Positions 1-4,922 of a DNA stretch of 6,375 bases are shown here, one piece after another. The notes under the pieces were generated by a model. That model did not search any database and was not told the DNA's origin. It worked only from the letters and a program-made list of their open reading frames with translations. Each line of letters opens with the position of its first letter. Position 1 is the stretch's first letter. The stretch comes from Deltaproteobacteria bacterium (lineage in GTDB: Bacteria; Desulfobacterota; G020345765). Location: assembly GCA_030616835.1 (NCBI GenBank), contig JAUWWP010000163.1, positions 1 through 6,375 on the forward strand. Direction: 5' to 3'. A program made the position numbers and the translations under genes.

Positions 1-776
1 CCCATAAATGGGTCTAAAACAACTTCTTCCTCAAAAGTATAGAGTTGAATCAACCTGTAAGGCAACTCTACCGGAAATGGAGCAGGATGACCTACTTTTT
101 TTGCCGACTCTGCGGCAAATGTCCATGCACTTTTGGTAAACTCAAGGAACTCTTGCTTAGAGATTGTGCTTTTCCTTTTATAAGTATTTCCTCTTGAAAA
201 CATCCCCTTAGAGAATACCAAAATATATTCATGAATATCCCTTAGTACCGGATTTTTAGCCGAAAGCCAGCTACCCCAGGCAGTAGAGGGGCTACCGCTT
301 GAAGCTTTGTCCCAGATGATTTCACCCCTCATCAGAAATCCTAAATCAAGCATATCTTCAATGATAAAAGTATGAAGGGGAATATATGGTTTTCTTCCAA
401 GATTGGCAATATTTATACATGCTCTCCCCCCGGGAACAAGCACTCTTTTAACCTCACTCCATATCTTTTTCAAAAAAGCTCTGTATTCATTCAGGGTAAG
501 GTTCTCGTCATATTCCTTTCCCACATTGTAAGGGGGAGAAGTGACCATCAGATGAATGGTATTGTCTGGCAATTCTTCCATTTTTTCACTTGATTTACAA
601 AAGATTCTATCTAAAAATTCAGAAGGAATAGGAGCTTCAACATACTTGGTTATTTTCTCATTAGGTAATCCCTCGTATAACCTGCTTGCGTAGAAGGAGG
701 TAGAATCGTGACCAATTCTCCCCGGAGATCCAAAAGCACTCGTTTTAGTCCCCTTCTTTCTTTGATTAAGTGCCAT
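1..776 (-). CDS. Site-specific DNA methyltransferase (beta class, probably N4-cytosine), 3' end cut by window
   Basis: The frame is open from an ATG at 776 to the window edge (258 full codons), so the C-terminus is missing. Catalytic motif IV is TSPPY (residues 79-83, followed by NVGKEYDE). An LVPGGR segment lies at 113-118, HPAPFP at 230-235, and the start of the AdoMet-binding motif I, DPFMG, at 255-259, right at the edge. Motif IV before motif I is the beta-class order of amino-methyltransferases. SPPY is more usual in N4-cytosine enzymes and DPPY in N6-adenine enzymes. It starts one base after the stop of the upstream endonuclease, so the two form a tight R-then-M operon and this is presumably the protecting methylase. 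If the partner cuts CGCG, which has no adenine, the product must be a methylcytosine, most likely m4C. That last step is inference. The start is supported by GGAGGG nine bases upstream. Class is well supported; target specificity is not visible. Confidence 0.93.
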   Translation of the reverse strand, partial: MALNQRKKGTKTSAFGSPGRIGHDSTSFYASRLYEGLPNEKITKYVEAPIPSEFLDRIFCKSSEKMEELPDNTIHLMVTSPPYNVGKEYDENLTLNEYRAFLKKIWSEVKRVLVPGGRACINIANLGRKPYIPLHTFIIEDMLDLGFLMRGEIIWDKASSGSPSTAWGSWLSAKNPVLRDIHEYILVFSKGMFSRGNTYKRKSTISKQEFLEFTKSAWTFAAESAKKVGHPAPFPVELPYRLIQLYTFEEEVVLDPFM

Positions 777-777
777 T

Positions 778-1410
778 TTAGTCTTCCCTCCAGAGATCAA
801 CCCACTTCTTGTAGGGATTGAAATTTATCCTAACTTTTTGCCAGCTTATTTCTATACGCCTGGATTCATCATCCTTAGCTAAGGTTGACAAGGCTTCTTT
901 TGTAATTTCAACGCCCCGGGGATTTGTCCCTGCCTTAGGAAGCTTAATATATTTTCGTCTGCCTATTTTATCAAAAAGCCTCTTCTGAATCTCCAATGGG
1001 ATATAATAAAATCCTCCAAGGTTATCCCAGTTAATTTGAACAAGCAAAATATCACAATGGGGATAATATTCTTTGCGAAATTCTTTTGCCTTCTGAGCAT
1101 CAACGGTCCATATCAGTTTGACGCCGCCAAAACTCTTACCTGTAATTGTCTTAATTGATAAAGGCTCTCCAAATAATTTTGCGTCAATTTCTCGCTCGGT
1201 GATAGGGATTTCAGTCTCTACATTTGCTTCGCCAAATTTATAAATGAGTAAAGCAACTATTATTCTTTCACGAAGTGAACCAACCTCCATTCCGGTTTTA
1301 CCTGCTCTTGAACTTTCTAATTCTGCAAGTTGAAACAAATAGGGCAAACGCCTTTTGATTTTCTCTATAAGTTTTTTATCCTCAAATATTTCTATCAAAC
1401 GACTGGGCAT
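778..1410 (-). CDS. ThaI-family type II restriction endonuclease
   Basis: This 210-aa protein resembles the ThaI family, whose founding enzyme cuts CGCG; I recognise it from conserved stretches such as LPYLFQLAELESSRAGK (23-38), ETEIPITE (65-72), SIKTITGK (85-92) and NPRGVEI (163-169). A PD-(D/E)XK-like core is visible: D76 followed nine residues later by S85-I86-K87, with a preceding Glu-rich helix (E42, E47, E49 region). Ser in place of the usual Asp/Glu recalls the S-x-K variant of NgoMIV and Cfr10I, where another acidic residue completes the site. No signal peptide or membrane segment is seen; a cytoplasmic nuclease is expected. The stop is one base from the downstream methylase ATG, which strongly suggests an R-M pair. 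The ribosome site is weak, and an in-frame earlier start is not obvious. Family recognition is from memory of the sequence pattern, not a search; exact target site is inferred. Confidence 0.75.
   Translation of the reverse strand: MPSRLIEIFEDKKLIEKIKRRLPYLFQLAELESSRAGKTGMEVGSLRERIIVALLIYKFGEANVETEIPITEREIDAKLFGEPLSIKTITGKSFGGVKLIWTVDAQKAKEFRKEYYPHCDILLVQINWDNLGGFYYIPLEIQKRLFDKIGRRKYIKLPKAGTNPRGVEITKEALSTLAKDDESRRIEISWQKVRINFNPYKKWVDLWRED
786..791 (-). promoter_or_regulatory. Shine-Dalgarno site for the methyltransferase
   Basis: GGAGGG on the minus strand lies nine bases before the ATG at 776, inside the last codons of the endonuclease gene. It is the best ribosome-binding site in the window. 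The endonuclease itself has only a weak site, so the methylase may be translated better than the nuclease. That would suit an R-before-M order in which methylation must not lag behind cutting. Confidence 0.6.
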
Positions 1411-1443
1411 TTCTTTATTCCCACATTTTCTTTATGGGTGATG

Positions 1444-1464
1444 GAATATAAATTATTTATATTC
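1444..1464. promoter_or_regulatory. Perfect AT-rich inverted repeat upstream of the R-M operon (candidate operator)
   Basis: GAATATAAA, spacer TTA, then TTTATATTC: two perfect 9-bp arms around 3 bp, 34-54 bases before the endonuclease start. A separate 8-bp palindrome ATTCGAAT overlaps its right end (1461-1468). Position and symmetry suit a dimeric-regulator site or overlapping -10-like boxes for the R-M operon. No controller (C) protein gene is visible here, so regulation is inference. AT-rich sequence makes chance symmetry easier. Confidence 0.45.
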
Positions 1465-1466
1465 GA

Positions 1467-1495
1467 ATTAATTAGGGTGCCCTCCATTACCTCAA
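1467..1495 (-). promoter_or_regulatory. Weak sigma70-like promoter candidate for the R-M operon
   Basis: On the minus strand TTGAGG (1495-1490) and ATTAAT (1472-1467) are 17 bases apart, each matching four of six consensus bases. The -35-like box is the terminal part of dispersed-repeat copy A. The inverted repeat at 1444-1464 would then lie just downstream, where a bound protein could block transcription. Judged by eye only. Confidence 0.25.
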
Positions 1496-1546
1496 CCCGT
1501 TTACCCAATTAGCTTTATCCTATTCCATCTGGCCTGAATTTTCAAC
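1491..1546 (+). repeat. Dispersed intergenic repeat, copy A
   Basis: A ~56-bp unit starting CTCAACC and ending TTTTCAAC. It is closest to copy D at 4673-4727, sharing CTCAACC, GCTTTATCCTAT and GGCC in register. It lies between the R-M operon and copy B, with all four copies in the same orientation. It has no coding capacity I can recognise. Confidence 0.65.
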
Positions 1547-1591
1547 AAGAATTCCGAGAAATGGGGTCGCATTTTGAATAACGAATTATGC

Positions 1592-1611
1592 AAACCGAGA
1601 TGCGGTTTTTT
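1592..1611. terminator. Weak hairpin with short T tract, possible terminator of the upstream endonuclease
   Basis: AAACCG, loop AGATG, CGGTTT, a 6-bp stem with six consecutive T on the plus strand (1606-1611, three in the stem). On the minus strand, where the endonuclease gene ends at 1656, the hairpin is followed only by GCAT, so as a terminator for that gene it is poor. No gene reads into it from the other side within view. Confidence 0.25.
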
Positions 1612-1658
1612 CCCCTTCCCAGCTTGCTTAATCTTATTCTATTCTGTCGGGTTTCTCA
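1612..1658 (+). repeat. Dispersed intergenic repeat, copy B (carries the stop codon of the lone endonuclease)
   Basis: It aligns without gaps to copy C (2726-2772), with 38 of 47 positions identical and an unbroken 27-bp identical core at 1618-1644 (contains AGCTTGCTTAATC). The left part seen in A, C and D is degraded. The TGA stop of the endonuclease gene (1658-1656) falls in the repeat's conserved TCA, so the gene's end is formed by the repeat. Confidence 0.75.
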
Positions 1659-2531
1659 GGCTTGCAGCCGCTTAATTTCATCTTTAATCTCTGAAATTAC
1701 ATTGGTATTATGTATTTTTTTCTTATTTCCTTCCTTAATTGAAATGATATAAAAAACTTTACCGCCAAATTTTTCTGTAAACTTCTTATGGGTATTAGCT
1801 TGCAGCTTCTGTTCTTTAAATATTTGAGGAATATGCGATACTCCCCCAGCAGGTTTAATCTGAAGTCCAATATATTTATCTTTGATTTTAATAAAGAAGT
1901 CTACATTATATAGACGGTCCCACTCATCTGGCGCAGGTTCTACCTTTGCTTTCAGGATCTCTTGTAATTGACCATAAATAGTTTTTATCTCAGTCATATA
2001 TCCATCAAATGTTCTATCTATGACCATATTATACATATATTCAATGCAATCTTTCTCAGTAATATCTTCAACTTCTGCGGAAATCACTTCCGTAATTTTA
2101 ATATATAGTTTTCTTCCTAGTTCTTCGATATGTTCCTTCGACTTAACATTAGTAAAATAATATTCCTTCCAATTATCTATACTTTTTGGAGCACATTTTC
2201 TAATTGATTCTGAAACGGCACCTACATTATTTTTAATATCTAAGTATCTATTAGCTATAATTTCAAAGAGAGATTGATTTCTAAAGACAATTAGATCGTT
2301 AGACATTGCACATTCAGCAGAAAGACTCAGATAATACTTGTTATAAATTCTTTCTTGAAACACAAGAGCACTCAATGAGCAATTACATAGAATAAAATTT
2401 AATGCGTCTTCATATTCGAAATCATTGTTCAGAAGCACTCTAAAAATATTATCAAAAGAAAATCTATCATAAACCTTATATAGCCCCTCACTATTCGCCT
2501 CAAGGTCTTGCAAAAAATGTTGAACTGACAT
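1656..2531 (-). CDS. Lone PD-(D/E)XK restriction endonuclease-like protein (possibly MjaI-like)
   Basis: This is a 291-aa protein, AT-rich like the neighbouring R-M genes. The C-terminal half looks like a restriction nuclease: PAPDEWDRLYNVDFFI (199-214), then KYIGLQIKP (219-227), giving D211 and Q224-I225-K226 as the likely PD-(D/E)XK pair, with E181 in a preceding helix. A conserved-looking KFGGKVFYIISIK (254-266) and a basic tail follow. Residues 1-150 are helical without motifs I can name. I thought of the MjaI family (CTAG cutters), but my memory of that family is not exact, so treat the name as a lead. The start is supported by AAGGA eight bases upstream of the ATG. No methylase gene adjoins it: 674 bp of non-coding DNA lie upstream and a different R-M pair downstream. 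Same-orientation repeat copies bracket it and the stop codon sits in one of them. It may be orphan, or protected by a methylase beyond the left edge. Confidence 0.7.
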   Translation of the reverse strand: MSVQHFLQDLEANSEGLYKVYDRFSFDNIFRVLLNNDFEYEDALNFILCNCSLSALVFQERIYNKYYLSLSAECAMSNDLIVFRNQSLFEIIANRYLDIKNNVGAVSESIRKCAPKSIDNWKEYYFTNVKSKEHIEELGRKLYIKITEVISAEVEDITEKDCIEYMYNMVIDRTFDGYMTEIKTIYGQLQEILKAKVEPAPDEWDRLYNVDFFIKIKDKYIGLQIKPAGGVSHIPQIFKEQKLQANTHKKFTEKFGGKVFYIISIKEGNKKKIHNTNVISEIKDEIKRLQA

Positions 2532-2718
2532 CTTTTGAATCCTTTTCTCTCAAATTTGTAGCGGTATTTGGAGCTGTTCTCTTCTTAAGTGTAAATACAA
2601 TTCTAAAAAGGAAGTAGGGGACGTTGGTTACTTGTTGCGTTGTTTCTAACTAAATTCCTCTTTCAAATCCGGATATTTAGATATTACCTTCTCCTCTTTC
2701 CTACTTCTCCTCGCTTTT

Positions 2719-2774
2719 CTCGACCTCTTTCCCCAGCTTGCTTAATCTTATTCTATTCGGCCGATTTTTTCAAC
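2719..2774 (+). repeat. Dispersed intergenic repeat, copy C
   Basis: A complete ~56-bp unit, from CTCGACC to TTTTTTCAAC, with a perfect palindrome TCGGCCGA at 2757-2764. It matches copy D at 47 of 55 positions with one single-base gap, and it shares a perfect 27-bp core (2732-2758) with copy B (1618-1644). It lies about 190 bp upstream of the lone endonuclease start, so B and C form direct repeats around that gene. Confidence 0.8.
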
Positions 2775-2778
2775 ACCT

Positions 2779-2795
2779 AATTGCCGGTGGCAATT
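2779..2795. repeat. Short perfect hairpin AATTGCC-GGT-GGCAATT
   Basis: 7-bp arms with a 3-base loop, five bases after repeat copy C. There is no T tract on either strand, so it is not a standard terminator. It may be part of the repeat-rich filler. Confidence 0.5.
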
Positions 2796-2909
2796 GTAAT
2801 AGATTATAGATTTTAAATTGCAGATTTCAGGTACCAATTAAAAATGACAAAACCATTATACCTCAAGGAATAGCCCTTCGGGAACCTCCTCAGGACCTCG
2901 GTTCGTTTC

Positions 2910-2944
2910 GTGTAATTCGTGAAATTCGTGGTTCAAATCCCAAG
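2910..2944 (+). repeat. 35-bp direct repeat, left copy
   Basis: It runs from GTGTAATTCG to AAATCCCAAG and differs from the right copy (3103-3137) at a single base (34 of 35 identical). Internally it is a ~9-bp tandem (TTCGTGTAA, TTCGTGAAA, TTCGTGGTT), extended to the left by TTCGTTTCG. Such units are widespread intergenic filler in environmental bacterial genomes, by recollection. Confidence 0.8.
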
Positions 2945-2961
2945 CCCCCTCACTCCTTCGA

Positions 2962-2978
2962 CCCCGCCACAGGCGGGG
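2962..2978. repeat. GC-rich hairpin CCCCGCC-ACA-GGCGGGG
   Basis: Perfect 7-bp arms with a 3-base loop, inside a CCTTCGAC...GCTCAGGACAGGCTC context familiar as a dispersed intergenic palindrome in many environmental genomes. No T tract follows. It could act as an mRNA-end structure after the hydrolase gene, but it lies more than 200 bp beyond its stop. Confidence 0.55.
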
Positions 2979-2995
2979 CTCAGGACAGGCTCTGG

Positions 2996-3021
2996 CCCTC
3001 ACCCCAAAAAAGGGGAGAGGG
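2996..3021. repeat. Hairpin with A6 loop
   Basis: CCCTC-A-CCCC, loop AAAAAA, GGGG-A-GAGGG: nine paired bases broken by one A/A mismatch. There is no T run after the stem on either strand. It sits 17 bp after the preceding hairpin, and both lie between the two 35-bp direct repeats. Confidence 0.5.
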
Positions 3022-3035
3022 GAATGGTTGTGAAT

Positions 3036-3088
3036 GACAAATGTCAAAATCCCAATGCCAAATCAAATCCAAAATCCAAATATCAAAA
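3036..3088 (+). repeat. Degenerate AAATCC-type low-complexity string
   Basis: Irregular repetition of AAATCC, AAATGTC and CCAAAT-like words with no fixed period. The reverse-complement style of the same words (GGGATTTGGGATTTGG) appears at about 4828-4927 after the kinase gene, so it is filler shared between intergenic regions. Confidence 0.55.
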
Positions 3089-3102
3089 GAGAAAGTTAAT
3101 TA

Positions 3103-3137
3103 GTGTAATTCGTGAAATTCGTGGTTAAAATCCCAAG
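3103..3137 (+). repeat. 35-bp direct repeat, right copy
   Basis: Identical to 2910-2944 except for A in place of C at 3127. The two copies enclose 158 bp containing both GC-rich hairpins and the AAATCC-rich string. Confidence 0.8.
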
Positions 3138-3205
3138 TTGATCGGGCTTGATAGCCTACTTCGGCGGAGTGAGGCCAAATGACCGTTGACGACTGGCAAG
3201 AGTTT

Positions 3206-4621
3206 TTATTCGGGAACGGCTTTCAATAGATTGGCGATGAATGATTTGTGGTCCCAGTTTTCTCCATGGTCCACGGTAAACCCGAGACGAACCACAACCA
3301 TCTTCCTGGATGGAATAATCGTAACGAACTGGCCCTCGTAACCCCGCGCCGAATACAAATCGGCTGGAAGCCTGGGCATCCACCTTTCCTTCTCCCCGGT
3401 ATTGAGCCAGAACTGAGCTCCGTATGGCCTATCGGGAGGAGCCTGCGGTGTGGGCGTTCGGGTATAGTCTACCCAGCCTTCGGGAAGGATCCGCTCGCCC
3501 TCCCAGACACCGTCATTGAGATAGAGAAGGCCAAAGCGGGCCCAGTCTCTCGCAGTCGCATACATGTTTGAGGAGCCAAGAAAAGTTCCCGAAGGGTCAG
3601 GCTCTATGATCGCGCTACGCATACCAATCTTGTCGAACAGCTCTCGACGCGGAAAAGCAAAATAGTCAGCGTCCGTACCGCCTACTGCGTGGCGGATAAT
3701 GCGGGAGATGATGTTGGTAGTGCCACTGGAGTAAGCCCACTTGCTGTCCGGCTCCGCTTCCAGGGGTTTGTCGGCGGCATAGGCCGCCGCGTCATGACTC
3801 GCGAAGAGCATGACATTACAATCCGAGTGTGGTTTGGATTCGTATTCTTCTTCAAATTCCAGCCCACTGCTCATCCGAAGCAATTGATCCAACGTGATGG
3901 CTCCCCGAGGGTCACCCGGTCCGCTCCACTCCGGTACAGATGCTCGCCCCTCGATAGACAACTTTCCCTGACCAACCAGTATTCCGGTTAGCGCGCTCGT
4001 CACGCTCTTCGTCATCGACCATCCAATCAACGCTGTTTCTTGCGAAAAACCAGGGGCATAGCGCTCAGCGATGATGCGGCCGTCATAAACGACAACCACC
4101 GCTCTGGTTCGGCGAAGCCGCTCAGGATCGGGCTCGGAAAAGGCCTCGCCCAGTGCATAGTTAAGCCTTTGCACATCAATTTGGGGTGGGAGTTCTGTCG
4201 TTGGTGTGAGATCCCCCATAGGCCAGGGCAGGTCTTTTTGATCTGGTAGTAATCGTGTCAGATCTACCATAGCCTGCTTCCGGAGCTGCTCTTCGGTAGT
4301 ATCGATAACCAGGGTACACCCAAGTCCTTCGCGATAAACGGCACGTCGCTTGAACTTGAACAGTCCCGGAATTTCAGCCGTGACCGACTTCCCCTCATAA
4401 TCGACCTCAGCATCGATAAAATTCTCTCTTGCTATCACTAAATCCTCGCTCAGGACAGCCTCAGGATCCCGCATCGACACAAACACGCTGGAACAGAGCA
4501 TCTTGGCGGTGTAGCCTGTTCCAATGGGTCCATTTTGCCAGAGATAGTAAATACCGTATCCAAGCAAGAGCACCACAACAATACCGAGCCCCAATAGGGC
4601 CTTTCTGGTTAAAGATTTCAT
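3206..4621 (-). CDS. Membrane-anchored serine hydrolase, beta-lactamase / NylB-like fold
   Basis: A 471-aa protein. MKSLTRK followed by a hydrophobic stretch (8-27) is an uncleaved signal anchor, so the catalytic part should lie outside the cytoplasmic membrane. The class C beta-lactamase-type domain spans about 150-470. The nucleophile motif SMTK is at 202-205 (S202, K205) and the second motif is YSS at 297-299 in place of the usual YxN. A GYEGQ segment (427-431) is at the place of the KTG-like third motif. This combination recalls 6-aminohexanoate-dimer hydrolase relatives and carboxylesterases rather than true beta-lactamases; the substrate is unknown. Residues 36-130 form an extra N-terminal region found in membrane-bound members. 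The start ATG has GAGGT about five bases upstream and a plausible promoter. It is visibly more GC-rich than the genes to its left and holds all seven CGCG sites I found in the window. It is not obviously in an operon with the kinase (301-bp gap). Confidence 0.88.
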   Translation of the reverse strand: MKSLTRKALLGLGIVVVLLLGYGIYYLWQNGPIGTGYTAKMLCSSVFVSMRDPEAVLSEDLVIARENFIDAEVDYEGKSVTAEIPGLFKFKRRAVYREGLGCTLVIDTTEEQLRKQAMVDLTRLLPDQKDLPWPMGDLTPTTELPPQIDVQRLNYALGEAFSEPDPERLRRTRAVVVVYDGRIIAERYAPGFSQETALIGWSMTKSVTSALTGILVGQGKLSIEGRASVPEWSGPGDPRGAITLDQLLRMSSGLEFEEEYESKPHSDCNVMLFASHDAAAYAADKPLEAEPDSKWAYSSGTTNIISRIIRHAVGGTDADYFAFPRRELFDKIGMRSAIIEPDPSGTFLGSSNMYATARDWARFGLLYLNDGVWEGERILPEGWVDYTRTPTPQAPPDRPYGAQFWLNTGEKERWMPRLPADLYSARGYEGQFVTIIPSRKMVVVRLGFTVDHGENWDHKSFIANLLKAVPE

Positions 4622-4648
4622 GGTGACCTCGCTTCCAATTAGTTTGGT

Positions 4649-4677
4649 TTAATACCCCTTCTCCCCGACTAACTCAA
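4649..4677 (-). promoter_or_regulatory. Candidate sigma70-type promoter of the serine hydrolase
   Basis: On the minus strand TTGAGT (4677-4672) and TATTAA (4654-4649) are 17 bases apart, each matching four of six consensus bases. The -10 box ends 27 bases before the ATG, leaving a short leader with the GAGGT ribosome site. The -35 box overlaps the end of repeat copy D, so the repeat may supply half of the promoter. Confidence 0.4.
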
Positions 4678-4727
4678 CCTCTTTCCCAGATTGCTTTATC
4701 CTATGCTATTTGGCCGATCTTTTCAAT
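4673..4727 (+). repeat. Dispersed intergenic repeat, copy D
   Basis: A 55-bp unit from CTCAACCTCTTTCCC to CTTTTCAAT, matching copy C at 47 of 55 positions with a one-base gap and copy A at GCTTTATCCTAT and both ends. It lies about 50 bp upstream of the hydrolase start, in the same orientation as A, B and C. Confidence 0.75.
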
Positions 4728-4859
4728 CCTCTGCTGCAAAAATATTATCCCGCCCTGGTGGGTTATATAAATGCAAAGGTAATAGATTGCAGATTGTAGC
4801 TCTAAAATCTGAAATTAAAATCTATAGTGGATTTGGGGGGTTGGTTATTGGGATTCAGC

Positions 4860-4890
4860 CTTCGTAGTCCCGATGTCCATCGGGACGAAG
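4860..4890. repeat. Strong hairpin about 30 bp after the kinase gene
   Basis: GTCCCGAT, loop GTCC, ATCGGGAC: a perfect 8-bp stem (4867-4886), extended by CTTC/GAAG across a 3-base bulge. No T tract follows on the minus strand, so it is not a classical intrinsic terminator, though it could stabilise the kinase mRNA end. The adjoining CGAAGTAGGC reappears inverted at 3154-3163 just after the hydrolase gene, suggesting a dispersed palindrome. Confidence 0.5.
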
Positions 4891-4922
4891 TAGGCTTTGG
4901 TCATTGGGGATTTGGGATTTGG

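Larger units (their letters stand above)
2532..3205. other. 674-bp intergenic region without a credible gene
   Basis: Short open frames here are not convincing: they translate repeats (for example a frame reading NHEFHELHE from a 9-bp tandem). The stretch holds dispersed-repeat copy C, a 7-bp hairpin, two copies of a 35-bp direct repeat, two GC-rich hairpins, and an AAATCC-rich string. The leader of the lone endonuclease occupies the left end, with an isolated TTTACA on the minus strand but no convincing -10 partner. It reads as a graveyard of small repeats between the hydrolase and the restriction genes. Confidence 0.7.
4622..4922. other. 301-bp intergenic region between kinase and hydrolase
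   Basis: It contains no gene. It holds the hydrolase leader and promoter candidate, repeat copy D, words such as GTAATAGATTGCAGATT that also recur beside copy C (2796 onward), G/T-rich simple sequence with GGTCATT twice (4899-4905 and 4921-4927), and a strong hairpin. The stop codon of the kinase gene lies within the second GGTCATT. Confidence 0.65.

Noticed and set aside
372..593. Plus-strand 73-codon open frame
   Set aside because: It lies entirely antisense to the methyltransferase, whose motif IV is on the minus strand here.
1612..2774. Insertion sequence or transposon carrying the lone endonuclease
   Set aside because: The bracketing repeats are direct, not inverted. There is no transposase or integrase, and the same repeat occurs at unrelated places in the window.
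2856..3047. Small minus-strand open frame of 63 codons
   Set aside because: It translates the 9-bp tandem (NHEFHELHE) and GC hairpins, with no ribosome site. It is a repeat artefact.
2919..3128. Small plus-strand open frame of 69 codons
   Set aside because: It runs through the direct repeat, hairpins and AAATCC filler; its low-complexity NPNAKSNPKS translation is typical of non-coding repeats.
2910..3137. CRISPR array
   Set aside because: Only two repeat copies, an over-long spacer filled with hairpins and simple repeats, and no cas genes.
3248..3571. 107-codon open frame antisense to the serine hydrolase, with other antisense frames at 3689-3991 and 4040-4249
   Set aside because: Shadow frames of a GC-rich gene whose own frame carries clear catalytic motifs.
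3206..4621. Antibiotic-resistance beta-lactamase
   Set aside because: The second motif is YSS rather than YxN and the third motif is not KTG; the protein is membrane-anchored with an extra N-terminal region, closer to NylB-like hydrolases.
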